Assembly (NCBI RefSeq): GCF_000165425.1
Contig: NW_001798987.1
Span: forward strand, 186,001-250,000
Source of the DNA: Paramecium tetraurelia
Taxonomy: Eukaryota > Ciliophora > Oligohymenophorea > Peniculida > Parameciidae
DNA length: 64,000 nucleotides
Reading direction: 5' to 3'
Notes under the pieces: generated by a model
The model's database searches: none
What the model was told of the DNA's origin: nothing
Seen by the model: only the letters and a program-made list of their open reading frames with translations
Part shown: piece by piece, positions 53,553-64,000 of the stretch
How positions within the stretch are numbered: position 1 is the first letter of the stretch
Layout: each line of letters opens with the position of its first letter
Translations under genes and position numbers: made by a program

Positions 53553-53944
53553 ATGTCACTTCAAAATCATATATTTTAAGTAAACTCTTTCTTAAACAAG
53601 AGGAAGCACCACCGAAGAAGCCTTTGAGTGCTTATTTCCTGTTTTTAGGAGATGAGAGACATGAAATTATGAAAAATAATCCTGGATCAAAAATATCAGA
53701 GATTACATAAATTGCAGCGTAATAAACTTCTTATCAATTTGATAGACGAATGTGGGCAGAACTTGATGAATAGAGAAAGATAGAATATTAAAAAAGAACA
53801 GGGGTACTACAAAAAGAGTATGAAGTAAAAAAAAAGGAATATGAAGTAAAATATGGTGAAATTAAGAGAAAATCAAAGAAAAAGTAAAGGTAAATTGATC
53901 ATCAAGAGCATGAGAAAAGCGTATAGAAAAAGATTAAAAAATGA
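53553..53944 (+). CDS. Single HMG-box protein
   Basis: A 122-aa protein with one 23-nt intron (53580-53602); exactly 123 codons. After MSLQNHIFQ comes an HMG box near residues 10-78: APPKKPLSAYFLFLGDERHE, then NPGSKISEITQIAA, MWAELDEQRKIEYQ. The signature P-[LM]-S-A-[YF], the central W and the Glu/Lys-rich third helix are all present. A very basic coiled tail follows (KYGEIKRKSKKKQRQ). It is likely a small chromatin-architecture protein that bends DNA, in the nucleus. It is convergent with the next gene, whose stop lies only 15 bp away. Confidence 0.85.
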
Positions 53945-53959
53945 TAAATACATATTAAA

Positions 53960-55513
53960 TCACAAATCAAATTCACCAAAAATAGTACCTTGAATTATTT
54001 GATCGATATGGTACTCCCATGTTTAATAGAATGGATACCTGTAGATATTTTCAGATTCAATTAATTTGTCTAAAAGATTGTTGTAGTCATCGTTGATAGT
54101 ATAATTTTCCTCATGTGTTTCTTCTTCTTTTATTTCAACCACCTTCTCTTCTTATTGATTTTCATCTTCACCTTCATCAGATTAACTGTCATCCTATTCA
54201 GAGATAGCTGTTGCACCCTTTTATGATCTTCCTCCCTATTTATTTTCGAGGATTGTGTTTCTTTTTTTGTTGAGTGATCCTGAATTACTGATTTATCTTT
54301 TAAGTGGAGTCTTTTCAAATTCTGGAGTTACTTCAGGTTTTTCCATTTCTGGTAACTGTTCACTTTTAGTGCTTCGTACAGATTTCAAAGGGATCTCTTC
54401 CAAAAGAGTCTTAGATCTTGAACTCAATTGTTACTATAATGAAGATATAGGATTGAGTTCTAATTAGGAGAGATCCCTTACAGATGGTTATAAAATGATA
54501 GATTTTTAAGATTTTTATGGATTTCTTTTATTTTTGATACGTTTCCTTTTAGGACTACTAGGAGAATTATTATTGGTTTCCTCCTTCTCAAGATCACTAG
54601 GAGGTTGATCTTCATTAAGTTATATAGATGTAAGAGGAGTAAAAACACTTTCTTTAGGAGATTATTCCTAAGCGATTTTGGGTGTTTCATGAGGTTATAG
54701 AGGAGGAACTTCTATAACCTAGGATTATTGAGGGGTTTCTTCAATCTTTTCTGTGGTTTCTGGAATCTGATCTTCTTATTAAATTTGATCAAAAAGAATG
54801 GCAGATTCTTTTCTGGCCATGACTGGTTTCTTAGGTTTGAGAAGAGTTTTAATTGCTTCCATATGGTTGTACAAATACAGGACTTAATTATCGAGCTTCT
54901 TATTTTACACATAGTAATCATTAAAGTCTTAATAGAGACAATCGTATTCATCTTTGAGACACACCATTGTAACTTAGAAAGTTTCTTATTGATTAGTTTC
55001 TTAATAAAACTGTTGACTAGATAACAGTAATTTCACTTTAATCATTAATTAAGTGATTTTGTCTTTCAATTATTGATCATCTCTATCATTAGTTACACGA
55101 TCTAATCGTATACTGGCAGCAGGTTCTTTAAAAGAATAAATTCTTGGGTCTCGAGATAGACTTCCATCTTCTTTTGGAAGTTAGTACATTAATTATTTTA
55201 ACTTGCTTCTATATTTACTTACAGTATTAATAACTGATGAACTCTAGTTGGCAGGTTGAGTTTAAGTAATCAAATCACTTCCATAACGGAATTCAGCTGT
55301 TTTTAGTTTCTCTTAGCTATTGTAAATTGCAATTGTCATTCCTCGCACTCTTTTTTTTATTGGAGATGGACCATAATATCTTTGAGGACTACTCTAATAT
55401 TTGATCATCGAGGAACTTGATTGATTATAATCACCATAACTGAGACTGAATTGAGAATCTTTAGGTTGTAATTTAAGAGCAGGCAATCTGAATGATGAAG
55501 CCTAAATTCTCAT
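53960..55513 (-). CDS. Unidentified Ser/Glu/Lys-rich 517-aa protein
   Basis: An uninterrupted code-6 frame of exactly 518 codons on the minus strand, with many TAA and TAG glutamine codons. It starts MRIQASSFRLPALKLQPK. Residues ~1-150 are Ser/Tyr/Pro-rich. Residues ~165-270 look helical (QFYQETNQQETFQVTM, DYYVQNKKLDNQVLYLYNHM). A long disordered Pro/Thr/Lys/Ser stretch follows (NNNSPSSPKRKRIKNKR, a possible nuclear localisation signal), then an acidic part (SDEGEDENQQEEK) and a folded-looking end (YPFYQTWEYHIDQIIQ). No family was recognised; the basic patch suggests a nuclear role. Its start is 43 bp from the start of the divergent TPT1 gene. Confidence 0.75.
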
Positions 55514-55555
55514 ACTTAAATTAATAATATTTTAATATTTATAAGAAAGAATTTC

Positions 55556-56197
55556 ATGTAGTAAAAGAAAAAAGACTCACCCTTGGTTCAGTTATCAAAA
55601 ACAATGAGTTATTTTTTGAGACACGGTGCCTTGAAGGAAGGTATTCCAATTAGATAGGATGGCTTTGTGCTGGTTTAAGATTTACTCAAATAGCCTTCAA
55701 TCGTAAAATTGAAAGCCGATCTATAAAGCATCAGAAATGTTGTGGATAATAATGACAAAAAACGATTTGAACTAAAAGAAATAGATGGATAATTGTATAT
55801 TAGATGTGTCTAAGGACATACTATTGAAATTAATGAGGAAGAACTATTATAAAAAATAGTTGACCCACAATAATTTCCTGTTATTGTACATGGCACATAC
55901 TTTTAAGCATGGGATTTGATTAAAAATACTGGATTAAATAAAATGGCAAGATAGCATATACATTTTGCAGTTGGATTACCAGGAGATGACGCAGTAATCA
56001 GTGGAATGAGAAACACTTGTGAAGTCATTATAGAGGTGGATATGGAAAAAGCAATGAAGGCAGGCATTTAATTCTATGTATCAAAAAACGGAGTAGTACT
56101 ATCAAGTGGAGTTGATGGTGTTATTGCACCATAATTTTTTAAAAGAGTAACCAATAGAAAAGGATAAGATATCAATTTTTAATAATAATAAATGTGA
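55556..56197 (+). CDS. TPT1: tRNA 2'-phosphotransferase (Tpt1/KptA family)
   Basis: An intronless 213-aa protein covering the whole Tpt1 fold. The enzyme moves the 2'-phosphate left at the splice junction of ligated tRNA to NAD+, giving ADP-ribose cyclic phosphate and nicotinamide. Family motifs appear in order: LSKTMSYFLRHG near residues 14-25 (catalytic Arg-His), IRCVQGHTIEI near residue 80, VIVHGTYFQAWDLIKNTGL near residue 105, MARQHIHFAVGLPGDDAVIS (His-x-His-Phe) and MRNTCEVIIEVD, then SKNGVVLSSG and IAPQFFKRV. The ATG at 55,556 was chosen over the one at 55,595 because it keeps the conserved LSK before the first motif. Length is typical for the family. Confidence 0.95.
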
Positions 56198-56784
56198 TCA
56201 TACAATTAATATATATATTAATCCTGATAGATATTATATAAGATTCTGATAAAGGATAAAAATGAGTATTTGTCTCAAAAAAAGGAGAAATTTATTATAG
56301 ATTTTGTATTATTGTCTAATTTTATGGATAAAATACTTAGAAAAGATTGTTGTAAGCATGAATCACAATAATTTGTTTTATCATAGTCAAATTAAAGATT
56401 ATGATCTTTATATGATAAGGATTAATTGGAGAGTTAAAAGACATACATCTCCTATTTGTAATATACATGGCAATATATCTTATAAAATTGCATAATAATA
56501 TAACAGTCTAGAGATAAAATCTCTTCCGTTAATATTATTGATTTCAAAATACTCAATTCTAATTTTATCCAAAGTAATAAAAATATAAAATAGATTTCAA
56601 TTTAAGACCTAGATAAACTATTGATTATAATAAGAATAGAGAAATCATGTATTACTACCATAAATATCAAATTCTTGTTATAGAAAAGAATTATCATTTT
56701 TTAAGATAACTTAGGAATTGCTAGTTTTGACACAAAAATCTCTTTTTAAAATTGCACAAATATATATATATATAATTTTAATAT
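56198..56784. other. Intergenic
   Basis: AT-rich DNA. A 64-codon frame from 56,304 has biased hydrophobic composition and no support. A (TA)n tract lies at about 56,760-56,773, just upstream of the globin gene. Confidence 0.4.
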
Positions 56785-58738
56785 ATGAATTAACCAATTT
56801 AACTAAATTGTCAAAATCCAAAAAAAGGATACTTAATATAAAGAGGAAAAAGCAAAGCTAGTGAGAATCCAAAGGAGAGACAATCCTTTGCCGAGTATGT
56901 GAACTCTTTGTCAGAATCATAACAATAATTACATACTCATAATAAGTCTCCAAGAAAAGAATCAGTGCCTAAGCGACATCCAACTCTTCCAAAATTAGAA
57001 TTACCTTCTCCAGACGTCTTGAATAAAAGGTTCGTTGTAAATATTGGTAAATGTCCTGTCACTAATTTCCAATCCCCTATTTACAGGCCTAGCTTGGTAA
57101 ATGCTGCTCTAATATTATCGAATTAAAATTAATTCCACAACATTCAATCTCCTAGACACAATTCCTTCGAGACCAGAAAGTCGCTCATTCCTTAATAGAG
57201 ATTATTGCCTATCCATCGAACTTCGGTTAACAATATAAGTGGAAGAAGTGTACTGGATGATGACATGAGTTTGTTCTATTATAAAATCGGAGGAGCTGAA
57301 ACTATAAATCAACTCAATGAGGAGTTTCACCGATATTCAATTCAACACGAGATGATCTCAAGTAAGTAATCAAAACATATGTAGAGATTGATGATTAAGA
57401 AAGATATAAGTAAAGGTTTAAGACCTTCTTGGAATATATTATGGGAAAACCTATATTTTATAATCTAGAACAATTAAAAGAAAAACATAAAGATTTAAGA
57501 CTTAAAAATAGAGATTTCAATTAATTTAAAAACTATTTAATTGTACCAATAATTATTTAATTTAGACATGTTTCTTGAAAGTCAATAAGGCACAATTAGA
57601 TTATGTATTTGAATTCAGTTCAATGATCGAGCAATATCGCTATTGTATTATCAATAGTAATACTCCATTTGCTATTATTTACAACCAGAGAACTGAAAAA
57701 TTAAATACAAAAGATGTTCCTGATCCTATATTATAATTAGCTTAGAGCAGCTACCAAAAGATTTTCTAAGATAACTCCCTAGCACCATATTTTATAGGAA
57801 TTGAAATCAAATAGTAAGCAAGAAAATTAGGCAAGATCTTATCCCAATTAATGGCTTGGGAACAAACCAATGATCAGATTTTAGTCGAGATGAGATAGTC
57901 CCATAAGGGTATGCATTTGACAAATGTCCATTTCACTCTATTTAAATAACATCTTGTGGAGTCGATGCGTTAACTTAACATACAAGAAAAACAGATAGAG
58001 TTGGTGACAACTAGAATGGATGGTTATCGAAGTTACATCATAAATCAAGACTCTTTGTTGGATTATTATGGAGAGCAATCTTCCTTATTGTAAGTTTAGT
58101 AAAAGAAGTATGTCTAATTGTTGAAGAGGGATCCTCGAATGCAAAACTACCCAGCAACTGCGATGGAAAGACATTCTTAATTTATTTTGAGATACCTTAC
58201 TCATTAGCATATACCTACCCTAACTAAAAATGACTTATGGACTATTCATTCCAAATATAATATTGCCACTGAATGGATTGATTCCTTTCGTGATAACTTT
58301 TTCCTTCTTATCAAAAGTCTAAATCTTAATGCTCTAATTATTTAAGATTATGAGGATATCTGGTATAAACTAAGAAACAATCTTACTTAATATCATTCGA
58401 TTGAAAGTAAGATTGGTAAGATGAAAGTTAATCTTGTAATAGCTAAAGTTTAAATAAAATTGTAAGATAATGAAAATTACACAGAATATTTTAAGAATGC
58501 CAATTACTAAATGAATTTGCATCTCCATCGGATAATTGCTTTTATATTAACAGATTAACACATCTACAACTCAAATGATTTAAAGGTCATTCACTAATCA
58601 GTTAAAATTAGAGAAAGTACATTTAATTTGTTTATTTAATTCCTTAAAAATGCTATGTAAGAAGAAGGCATAAGTTCCAGTCTAATTGCTTAGGCCGAAG
58701 AGATTTGTAATTATTATAAAAAGAGTGTGTGCACTTGA
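56785..58738 (+). CDS. Four-domain truncated-haemoglobin-like protein (tetra-globin)
   Basis: A 635-aa protein; two introns (57362-57384, 57543-57565) leave exactly 636 codons. The first ~160 residues are disordered, Ser/Pro/Gln-rich. Four globin-like domains then follow without long linkers. Domain 1 (~161-285) begins LFYKIGGAETINQLNEEFHR, the double-Gly start of group I truncated haemoglobins, and has LKEKHKDLRLKNRDF. Domain 2 (~296-400) has MRQSHKGMHLTNVHF. Domain 3 (~405-515) has LWTIHSKYNIATEWIDSF. Domain 4 (~523-635) has LKVIHQSVKIRESTF. Each repeats the helix-F pattern with a candidate proximal haem His at residues ~227, 358, 473 and 588. Typical ciliate truncated haemoglobins are single domains of about 116-120 aa. 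It may bind O2, NO or CO, or act as a sensor; haem binding in each domain is inference. Confidence 0.8.
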
Positions 58739-59474
58739 TTGCTATTATCTTATATCTATATAATAATTTTGGTTTTATATTTAATTCTGAATTAAAATTA
58801 TCTAAAATATCAAATATGTTACTAAATCAACCGTTGTAATATTAATATAGTTTTCGTTAGAAATATCGAAAAATGATCTTAATTGATAATTGTTAGACGG
58901 CTTAATCGCTATTAATTCAGTTTACTAATTCTACTTGAGATAAAAGATTTCTATTTAATATCATAAGGTTTAGACTCTTTTATTTATTGATTATTAAACA
59001 TTTAGTAGTCGTTTCTAAAATAGTTTTTCCATTAAAATGATTGCTAATTTTTTTAGTACAAATGTGTCCTTTAAAGAAATTTACTATTAATTACTTCATT
59101 ATCTTCCTTTTTTAATATACTTATTTAGGATGAAATCATGTTTCAATTAGGTTGTACACATTCCTTAATAAAAATAAGTCAAATGGGTTTAGTAAATACT
59201 AAAAATATCAGTTGCTCTTAAAATTCAACATCTCTGCTATATTGATTTATTATCCAAAAACACTTCTAATATCAATCATGATGATGGTTTATTAGCTAAA
59301 TCTTATTTAACGTCATGATAATTATTAATTAAGCATCAAAAAATTGATATCTTATATCTATAATCATCTCATGATTGCTAAGAACTGACAATCATGACCA
59401 AGCAACTAAAATAAATTGACTATGTTATTTAAAGTCATTTGACCAGTAGGCTTTTTAATTTATTAAATTTGAAT
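58739..59474. other. Intergenic
   Basis: AT-rich sequence with no supported gene on either strand. Several T- and A-rich tracts, nothing recognised. Confidence 0.4.
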
Positions 59475-59741
59475 ATGAGTCAGATAATTGCAGATACATA
59501 AAAATTGAGTGAAAAGAAGAAAGAAGAAATTCAAAACATTGTAAATATAAATTCAAAGAGAGCAGTGTATTGCATTCCATAGCTATTTGTAATTTTAAAG
59601 AATATAGCAACCTTGTTCAACTAGAGAGATAGATTCTACATTATATACCGTAAAATATATCATAAAAATAATGTATTGATAGACATAGACAATAAGCGGT
59701 TAATAGTAATAAGGAGATGTATAACAATTATTTAACTTTGA
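59475..59741 (+). CDS. Possible small 88-aa protein
   Basis: A code-6 frame with ATG at 59,475 and TGA at 59,739. It starts MSQIIADTQKLSEKKKEEIQ, helical and charged, then becomes more hydrophobic (YCIPQLFVILKNIATLF) and ends with basic residues. It contains in-frame TAA and TAG as Gln. It ends 26 bp before the tubulin ligase start, very close for a separate gene. No family was recognised; it could be a chance ORF or a 5' leader ORF. Confidence 0.3.
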
Positions 59742-59767
59742 TATAAATATATATTACCAAAAATTAA

Positions 59768-61475
59768 ATGTCAGATAGCGAAAATGAATAATAAAAAAAG
59801 GTTGTCCTCCCTTAAATAATAATGAATGTCTATGACACTCAATATTAAGTGGTTCGTTATGTGGGATAAGAAATACTCAAATGGAAGTTGATTTCAGAAC
59901 CAGAATCATGGGATTGGGATGTTTATTGGACTGATTCTGGAGTCCACGCAGAAATGCTGAGCAAAATGAAATGTACAATTTAAATTAATAATCTTCAAGA
60001 GCATTAAAAAGTTAATCATTTTCCAGGGATGTACATATTGGCCAGAAAAAATAATCTGGGGAAATAATTAACTAAAATGCGTCGACGATTTCCTAAGGAA
60101 TTCAAATTCTTTCCTTTTACATGGATGCTCCCTTCTGATTCTTAAGACTTAAGGGAATATATGAAGGGAAAGGGAAGAGATGAGATTTTAATAGTTAAGC
60201 CTGAAGCATCTTGTTAAGGGAGAGGTAAGAATTAATTGGTAAAGTTCAGGTATTTTCTTAACTAAATCTCTTGACTTCATCAGTCCAACAGAGAAATACG
60301 TAGTGTAAAAGTATTTGGGTGAACCCTTTTTAATTGACGGTTTGAAATTTGATTTTAGAATATATGTTCTCGTCGCTGGATGCGATCCTTTGAGAATATT
60401 TATATACACTGAAGGATTGGCAAGATTTGCAACTGAAAAGTACTTGCCTCCCCATCCTTCAAATTTTGACGATCTTTGTATGCACTTGACTAATTATGCT
60501 ATTAACAAAAATAACGAAAACTTTGTATTTAATGAAGATGTCTAGAGAATGGATATTGGACACAAGAGAAGTATGTCAAGTGTTTTTGAAAAATTAAAAT
60601 AGGAAGGCAGAGATATTGATCAACTGTGGATGGATATCAAATAAATCATAATAAAAACTCTTTGTTCTGCTCAACCTTTTCTTAAACATCAATATACCAC
60701 TAGTCAACCTAATAATCTTATGAATAATATGTGTTTTGAAATCTTGGGATTTGATATTATTTTGGACAATTCCTTCACGTAACTATTTAACCTCTATTTT
60801 AGACCTATTTTATTAGAAATCAATCATAGTCCTTCATTTACTACAGACTCTCCTTTAGATCAATACATCAAGGCTAATTTGATTGAAGACTCACTAGTGT
60901 TGATGAATGTAAACAGGGAAGAGAAATACAGACTGATGTATGTTTTAATTCTTATTAAGATAGGAGAAGCACCAAGAAATGCAAAAACGTATTTTAACAG
61001 GGAGAAATATCAAAATGACATAAGAGGATAGAAAGGCCATTGTTGAATAATATCAATTGATTCGAGATGCCTATGAGGATGAACATCTAGGGGGATTTGA
61101 GAAGATTTATCCATGCGATGAGGAGTATGAGACAGATTATTATACTTAATTTCTGAATTATGCTAGTGACATCTTTGAAGAATCAACGGGTAATTGTGAA
61201 ACATCTATGTAGGTACAAAAAAGATCTAATTGCCTCCAAGTAGAAAAATAACTGGAAGTCCATAAAAATCAATAAAACATGATGCTGCTAAAATCTATGC
61301 TCAACCTTTGAGAGTAGTTGTTTAATCATAACAGCTCTAATCAAGGAAAACTAAATAACATACTTTATTATACAAGTCTATGATCTAACAATAGATTCAA
61401 TAGGAATAACGAAAAATCTAGATCATGATGAAATAGAGGGAATAACTTCAATAAAAATAAAAATATATTTAATGA
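59768..61475 (+). CDS. Tubulin polyglutamylase, TTLL6/13-like
   Basis: A 545-aa protein; three introns (60225-60249, 60938-60959, 61190-61212) leave exactly 546 codons. The tubulin-tyrosine-ligase-like ATP-grasp domain spans nearly the whole of residues ~35-400: DWDVYWTDSGVHAEML, NHFPGMYILARKNNL, then LIVKPEASCQGRGIFLTK (ATP-binding Lys and loop), YLGEPFLIDGLKFDFRIYVL, CMHLTNYAINKNNENFVF, and FEILGFDIILD with LLEINHSPSF (metal-binding Glu-x-Asn). This set resembles TTLL6/13-type enzymes that add glutamate chains to tubulin side chains in cilia and the cortex. The C-terminal ~90 residues are Gln/Lys-rich and may bind microtubules. Its last 53 bases overlap the frame of the convergent HSBP1-like gene. 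Confidence 0.93.
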
Positions 61476-61892
61476 ATATTTTAATTCGCCTTTATTTTTC
61501 ATTTTCTTCATCTGAAAACCCTAAATCATTCATCAATTCTGTAACACTCTTCTCTATGTCATCAATTCTCTTTCCTTTTTTGGTTGATCTTAATAATAAA
61601 TACCCATATCATCAATTCTTGAAACTATTGTTCCTTACATTTCTTCAAAGCGTTCTGACATTTATTTCAACAATGTTTAAACGAAATTATTTAGTTCCTT
61701 GTTGGTTGGATCTTCACTTGAAATAGTTTTAAATAATATAATTATATATTAATAATATTGAATGAGGAAATTACGAGTAAAGATGATAGCAAAATGTATA
61801 ATTCGGAGTGGCTAGGCTTCAGATCTTAAAAAATTCCAATAATTTAGGTGCTATTCAATACTTATGAAAGAAGAGGAAAGAAAATTCAACAT
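61423..61892 (-). CDS. HSBP1-like heat-shock-factor-binding protein
   Basis: The conserved core reads NNFVQTLLKQMSERFEEMQG then TIVSRIDDMGKRIDDIEKSV and TELMNDLGFSDEEN, the long trimeric coiled coil of HSBP1, a small protein that binds heat shock factor 1 and dampens the heat-shock response. A 29-nt intron (61575-61603) falls between the two RIDD repeats. The start is unsure: no ATG lies close before the core, and the first in-frame ATG upstream is at 61,892, giving 146 aa with an unlikely hydrophobic leader; a short first exon may have been missed. HSBP1 is normally ~75 aa. The frame runs to a TGA at 61,423, inside the 3' end of the TTLL gene, so the true stop may differ. Confidence 0.6.
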
Positions 61893-62400
61893 TTAATTTC
61901 ACCTTTTTGACAATAAGGAGATTTCGAATTTAAGTAAACAGATCCAAATTATTGATATAGTCCATAGGTGGTAAACTGAATAAAATTACGATATTAATTC
62001 ATTGAGGTAAGAGGATATGATAGGATAATACTTCAATTTCAGGAAGTTTTAACTTTTCCCTCATTTTAGAATTTACGATATTTGAAAAAATAAAATAATT
62101 TAGAACAAGATAAAAATTTAAATCTTGTTTAAAAAAGAAATGGCAATTTAAGTAATAATCAAAGTTTTGACTCCAACTTTTTAAAAATCTGTGCTTTTCA
62201 TTTTCAAATGGCATCCAAATCCATCAAGTGTCTCAATTTGACTTAACAATATAATTATAATTAATGTTTTGGATCTATTATGCTCTAGGCTAATTAGAAG
62301 ATCCATCACGAAGTCACACATTGATTAATATCAATAAATTCTTTAAAATTGTATGGTAAGTATTTGATAACAATAATATAAATAATTTTCAAGTAAAAAT
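61893..62400. other. Intergenic
   Basis: No supported gene. A 71-codon minus-strand frame (61,999-62,214) and a plus-strand ATG frame from about 62,264 (MFWIYYALG...) have no further support. It contains the promoter of the kinase gene. Confidence 0.35.
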
Positions 62401-64000
62401 ATGCTGACTGAATTTACATCCTTCTTTGATAATTTCGACGTTCTCTATAAAATCAAACATATATGGTCAAAGTTTTAGCAGCCTGTATATGAAGTAAATA
62501 CAAATGTAAATAATCTAGAATGATTCAATTAGTTTTGAATCTGCCTGTCATAAAATATGCAGAAAAAAGAAAAAGCTCAAACCAATTTCAATCTAATTGG
62601 GCTAAGAATAGATGTATCTTTTCAAAGATAAAAGTCCTCATGGAATGCTCCAATTAACAGTAGTGATTATGAGCATCTATAAAACCGATTATGGAAAGGC
62701 TATCAGATTGAAAAGAAATGGATAATATATCGATTTAATTACGTCGGATCCTAACGTTCTCAAGCAATTATTGTAGTAAAAGTGTCTTCAAACTACATTT
62801 CATGATGACTTTACTGTTTCCAAAATGATAGGCAAAGGGAGTTTTGCTAAAGTATATTTAGCAGCCAAAAAATCTACAGGAGTCTAATTTGCAATAAAGG
62901 CATTCAACAAGGAGTTCATGCAAGAATAATTTAGAGGAAAAGAGAGTTTAGAGAATGAGATCAGAGTCATGCGAAGGCTTAACCAAGAAAATCTAGTACA
63001 TTTACATGAGGCCTATGAAACTCAAAATTCAATCTATTTTGTTCTGGATCTATTAGAAGGAGGTGAATTATTTGCAAGAGCTAAGATAAGTCCTTACTCA
63101 ACAGAATGCCTATAAAAATTGATGTACAATTTTCTTAAGGCGCTCTTACACATTCACAGTAGGAAGTGTATTCATAGAGATTTAAAACCGGAAAACTTAT
63201 TGTTAAGAACTTAAGAATACCCAACCGATATTGTTATTGCAGATTTAGGATTAGCAACTTTTCTAAATGAATAGATTATATTTAAAAGGTGTGGGACTCC
63301 TGGATTTGTTGCACCAGAGATTTTAATATATAAGTAAGATGATCCTTTTTATGATGATAAATGCGATATATTTAGTGCTGGTGTGATTTTTTACATCCTA
63401 CTTACAGGCAAGCAACCTTTTTAAGGTTCTGATTACAAAACAATCTTAAGATCCAATAAAAACTGTGAAATTAACTTCAATATAAAGCAAATTTAGTAGG
63501 TACTATAAATATCCATAAATGTAGTCTTCACAACAATTATAGGAACTGTTGAGAAAGATGCTACAATAAAATCCAAAAGATCGGCCTAATGCCGAAGCCT
63601 GTTTGTAACATCCCTATTTCAAAGAAATCTTCGATAAAAATGACTTAATAGAAATTCATGAAAATTTAAATGAATAAAATTAACGTCTATTATTAAAAAA
63701 AGGTAGTTTTGAAAGTTAAGTGGGATCCATGGAATTAATAACTAGATCTCCTGTTTTAAATGGTAGAATTGATTCAGTAGGATCATTATCATATGGTTCA
63801 GTATTAGGGTCATCAACTCGTTTGGAAAAACCACAACTACATCAACAATAATATTAATCTAAATTTAGTCAATTCTGTTAAAATATGAAGAATGTTCAAC
63901 AAGATCAGAATGGCAGTCCTCTAGCATCTCCTTTAAATAAAAGAAAAGATTCATAGGACCTTCATAAATTTGCATTGAAAAACTCTTACTAGTAAAAACA
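62401..64000 (+). CDS. PH-like/serine-threonine protein kinase (3' end beyond window)
   Basis: Incomplete: 513 codons plus two bases to the window end, with introns at 62485-62518 and 63500-63524. The N-terminal ~110 residues look like a PH-type domain (KPISIQLGQEQMYLFKDKSP, then YIDLITSDPNVLKQLL). The kinase domain follows: GKGSFAKV (Gly loop), FAIKAFNKE (catalytic Lys), VLDLLEGGELF, HRDLKPENLLL (catalytic loop), DLGLA in place of DFG, CGTPGFVAPEIL (activation loop end), DIFSAGVIFYILLTGKQPF and a final RPNAEACLQHPYF. The catalytic residues are present. The overall pattern is CAMK-like, as in the many ciliate kinases with an N-terminal PH-like domain. A Ser/Gln-rich tail continues. The activation loop lacks an obvious extra regulatory insert. 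Confidence 0.9.

Noticed and set aside
54255-55024. Plus-strand ORFs of 70 and 98 aa
   Set aside because: Antisense to the 517-aa minus-strand frame, which is much longer and uses TAA/TAG as Gln throughout.
56304-56495. 63-aa plus-strand ORF between TPT1 and the globin gene
   Set aside because: Intergenic composition, no motif, not conserved in any way visible here.
61999-62214. 71-aa minus-strand ORF
   Set aside because: No reassigned Gln codons except none needed, Phe/Asn/Leu-rich, no family; consistent with chance.
1-64000. tRNA, rRNA, CRISPR, transposons or internal eliminated sequences
   Set aside because: No cloverleaf, rRNA core, regular spacer array, transposase frame or convincing retained TA-bounded insert was found by reading; a tRNAscan/Infernal run would be decisive.

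Overview
The window looks like macronuclear (somatic) DNA of a ciliate, most probably a Paramecium species. Long open frames appear only when TAA and TAG are read as glutamine and TGA is the only stop (genetic code 6). The DNA is very AT-rich, genes are packed tens to hundreds of bases apart, and frames are joined by tiny introns of about 21-34 nt starting GT (usually GTA) and ending AG (usually TAG, sometimes AAG). Exon lengths after intron removal sum to whole codons for 17 of the gene models below, which is strong support for them. A standard-code reading gives only short fragments.

Bases 1-41,700 are a tandem segmental duplication, unit about 21.6 kb. Each unit holds a giant membrane protein gene A (~2,920 codons), a second giant gene B (~2,990 codons) of the same architecture (signal peptide, LamG-like region, furin-type Cys-rich repeats, beta-helix-like region, CxGGW...CE.CD module, several membrane segments), and gene K, a cyclic-nucleotide-binding-domain potassium channel. 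In unit 1 A and K are intact while B has a nonsense codon and several frameshifts. In unit 2 B is intact, A has two +1 frameshifts and K is a 5' relic. One apparently working copy of each gene survives, split between the units. An 84-base N gap lies at the junction.

Bases 42-49 kb: a possible MORN-like small gene (-), an unidentified ORF (+), a gamma-SNAP-like vesicle fusion factor (-), a divergent c-type cytochrome (+), an unidentified 163-aa protein (+), a dual-specificity phosphatase (+), and a coiled-coil protein with repeated F-x-P-x-[LI]-[NS] motifs (+).

Bases 49-64 kb: a myristoylation-signal/IQ/MORN-repeat protein (+), a four-helix membrane protein (+), an unidentified coiled-coil protein (+), an HMG-box protein (+), a Ser/Glu-rich 517-aa protein (-), the tRNA 2'-phosphotransferase TPT1 (+), a protein with four consecutive truncated-haemoglobin-like domains (+), a TTLL6/13-type tubulin polyglutamylase (+), an HSBP1-like protein (-), and a protein kinase with a PH-like N-terminus that runs off the end of the window (+).

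No tRNA, rRNA, CRISPR array, telomeric repeat or transposon was recognised. The most unusual items are the tetra-globin gene at 56,785-58,738 and the reciprocally decayed 21.6-kb duplication.
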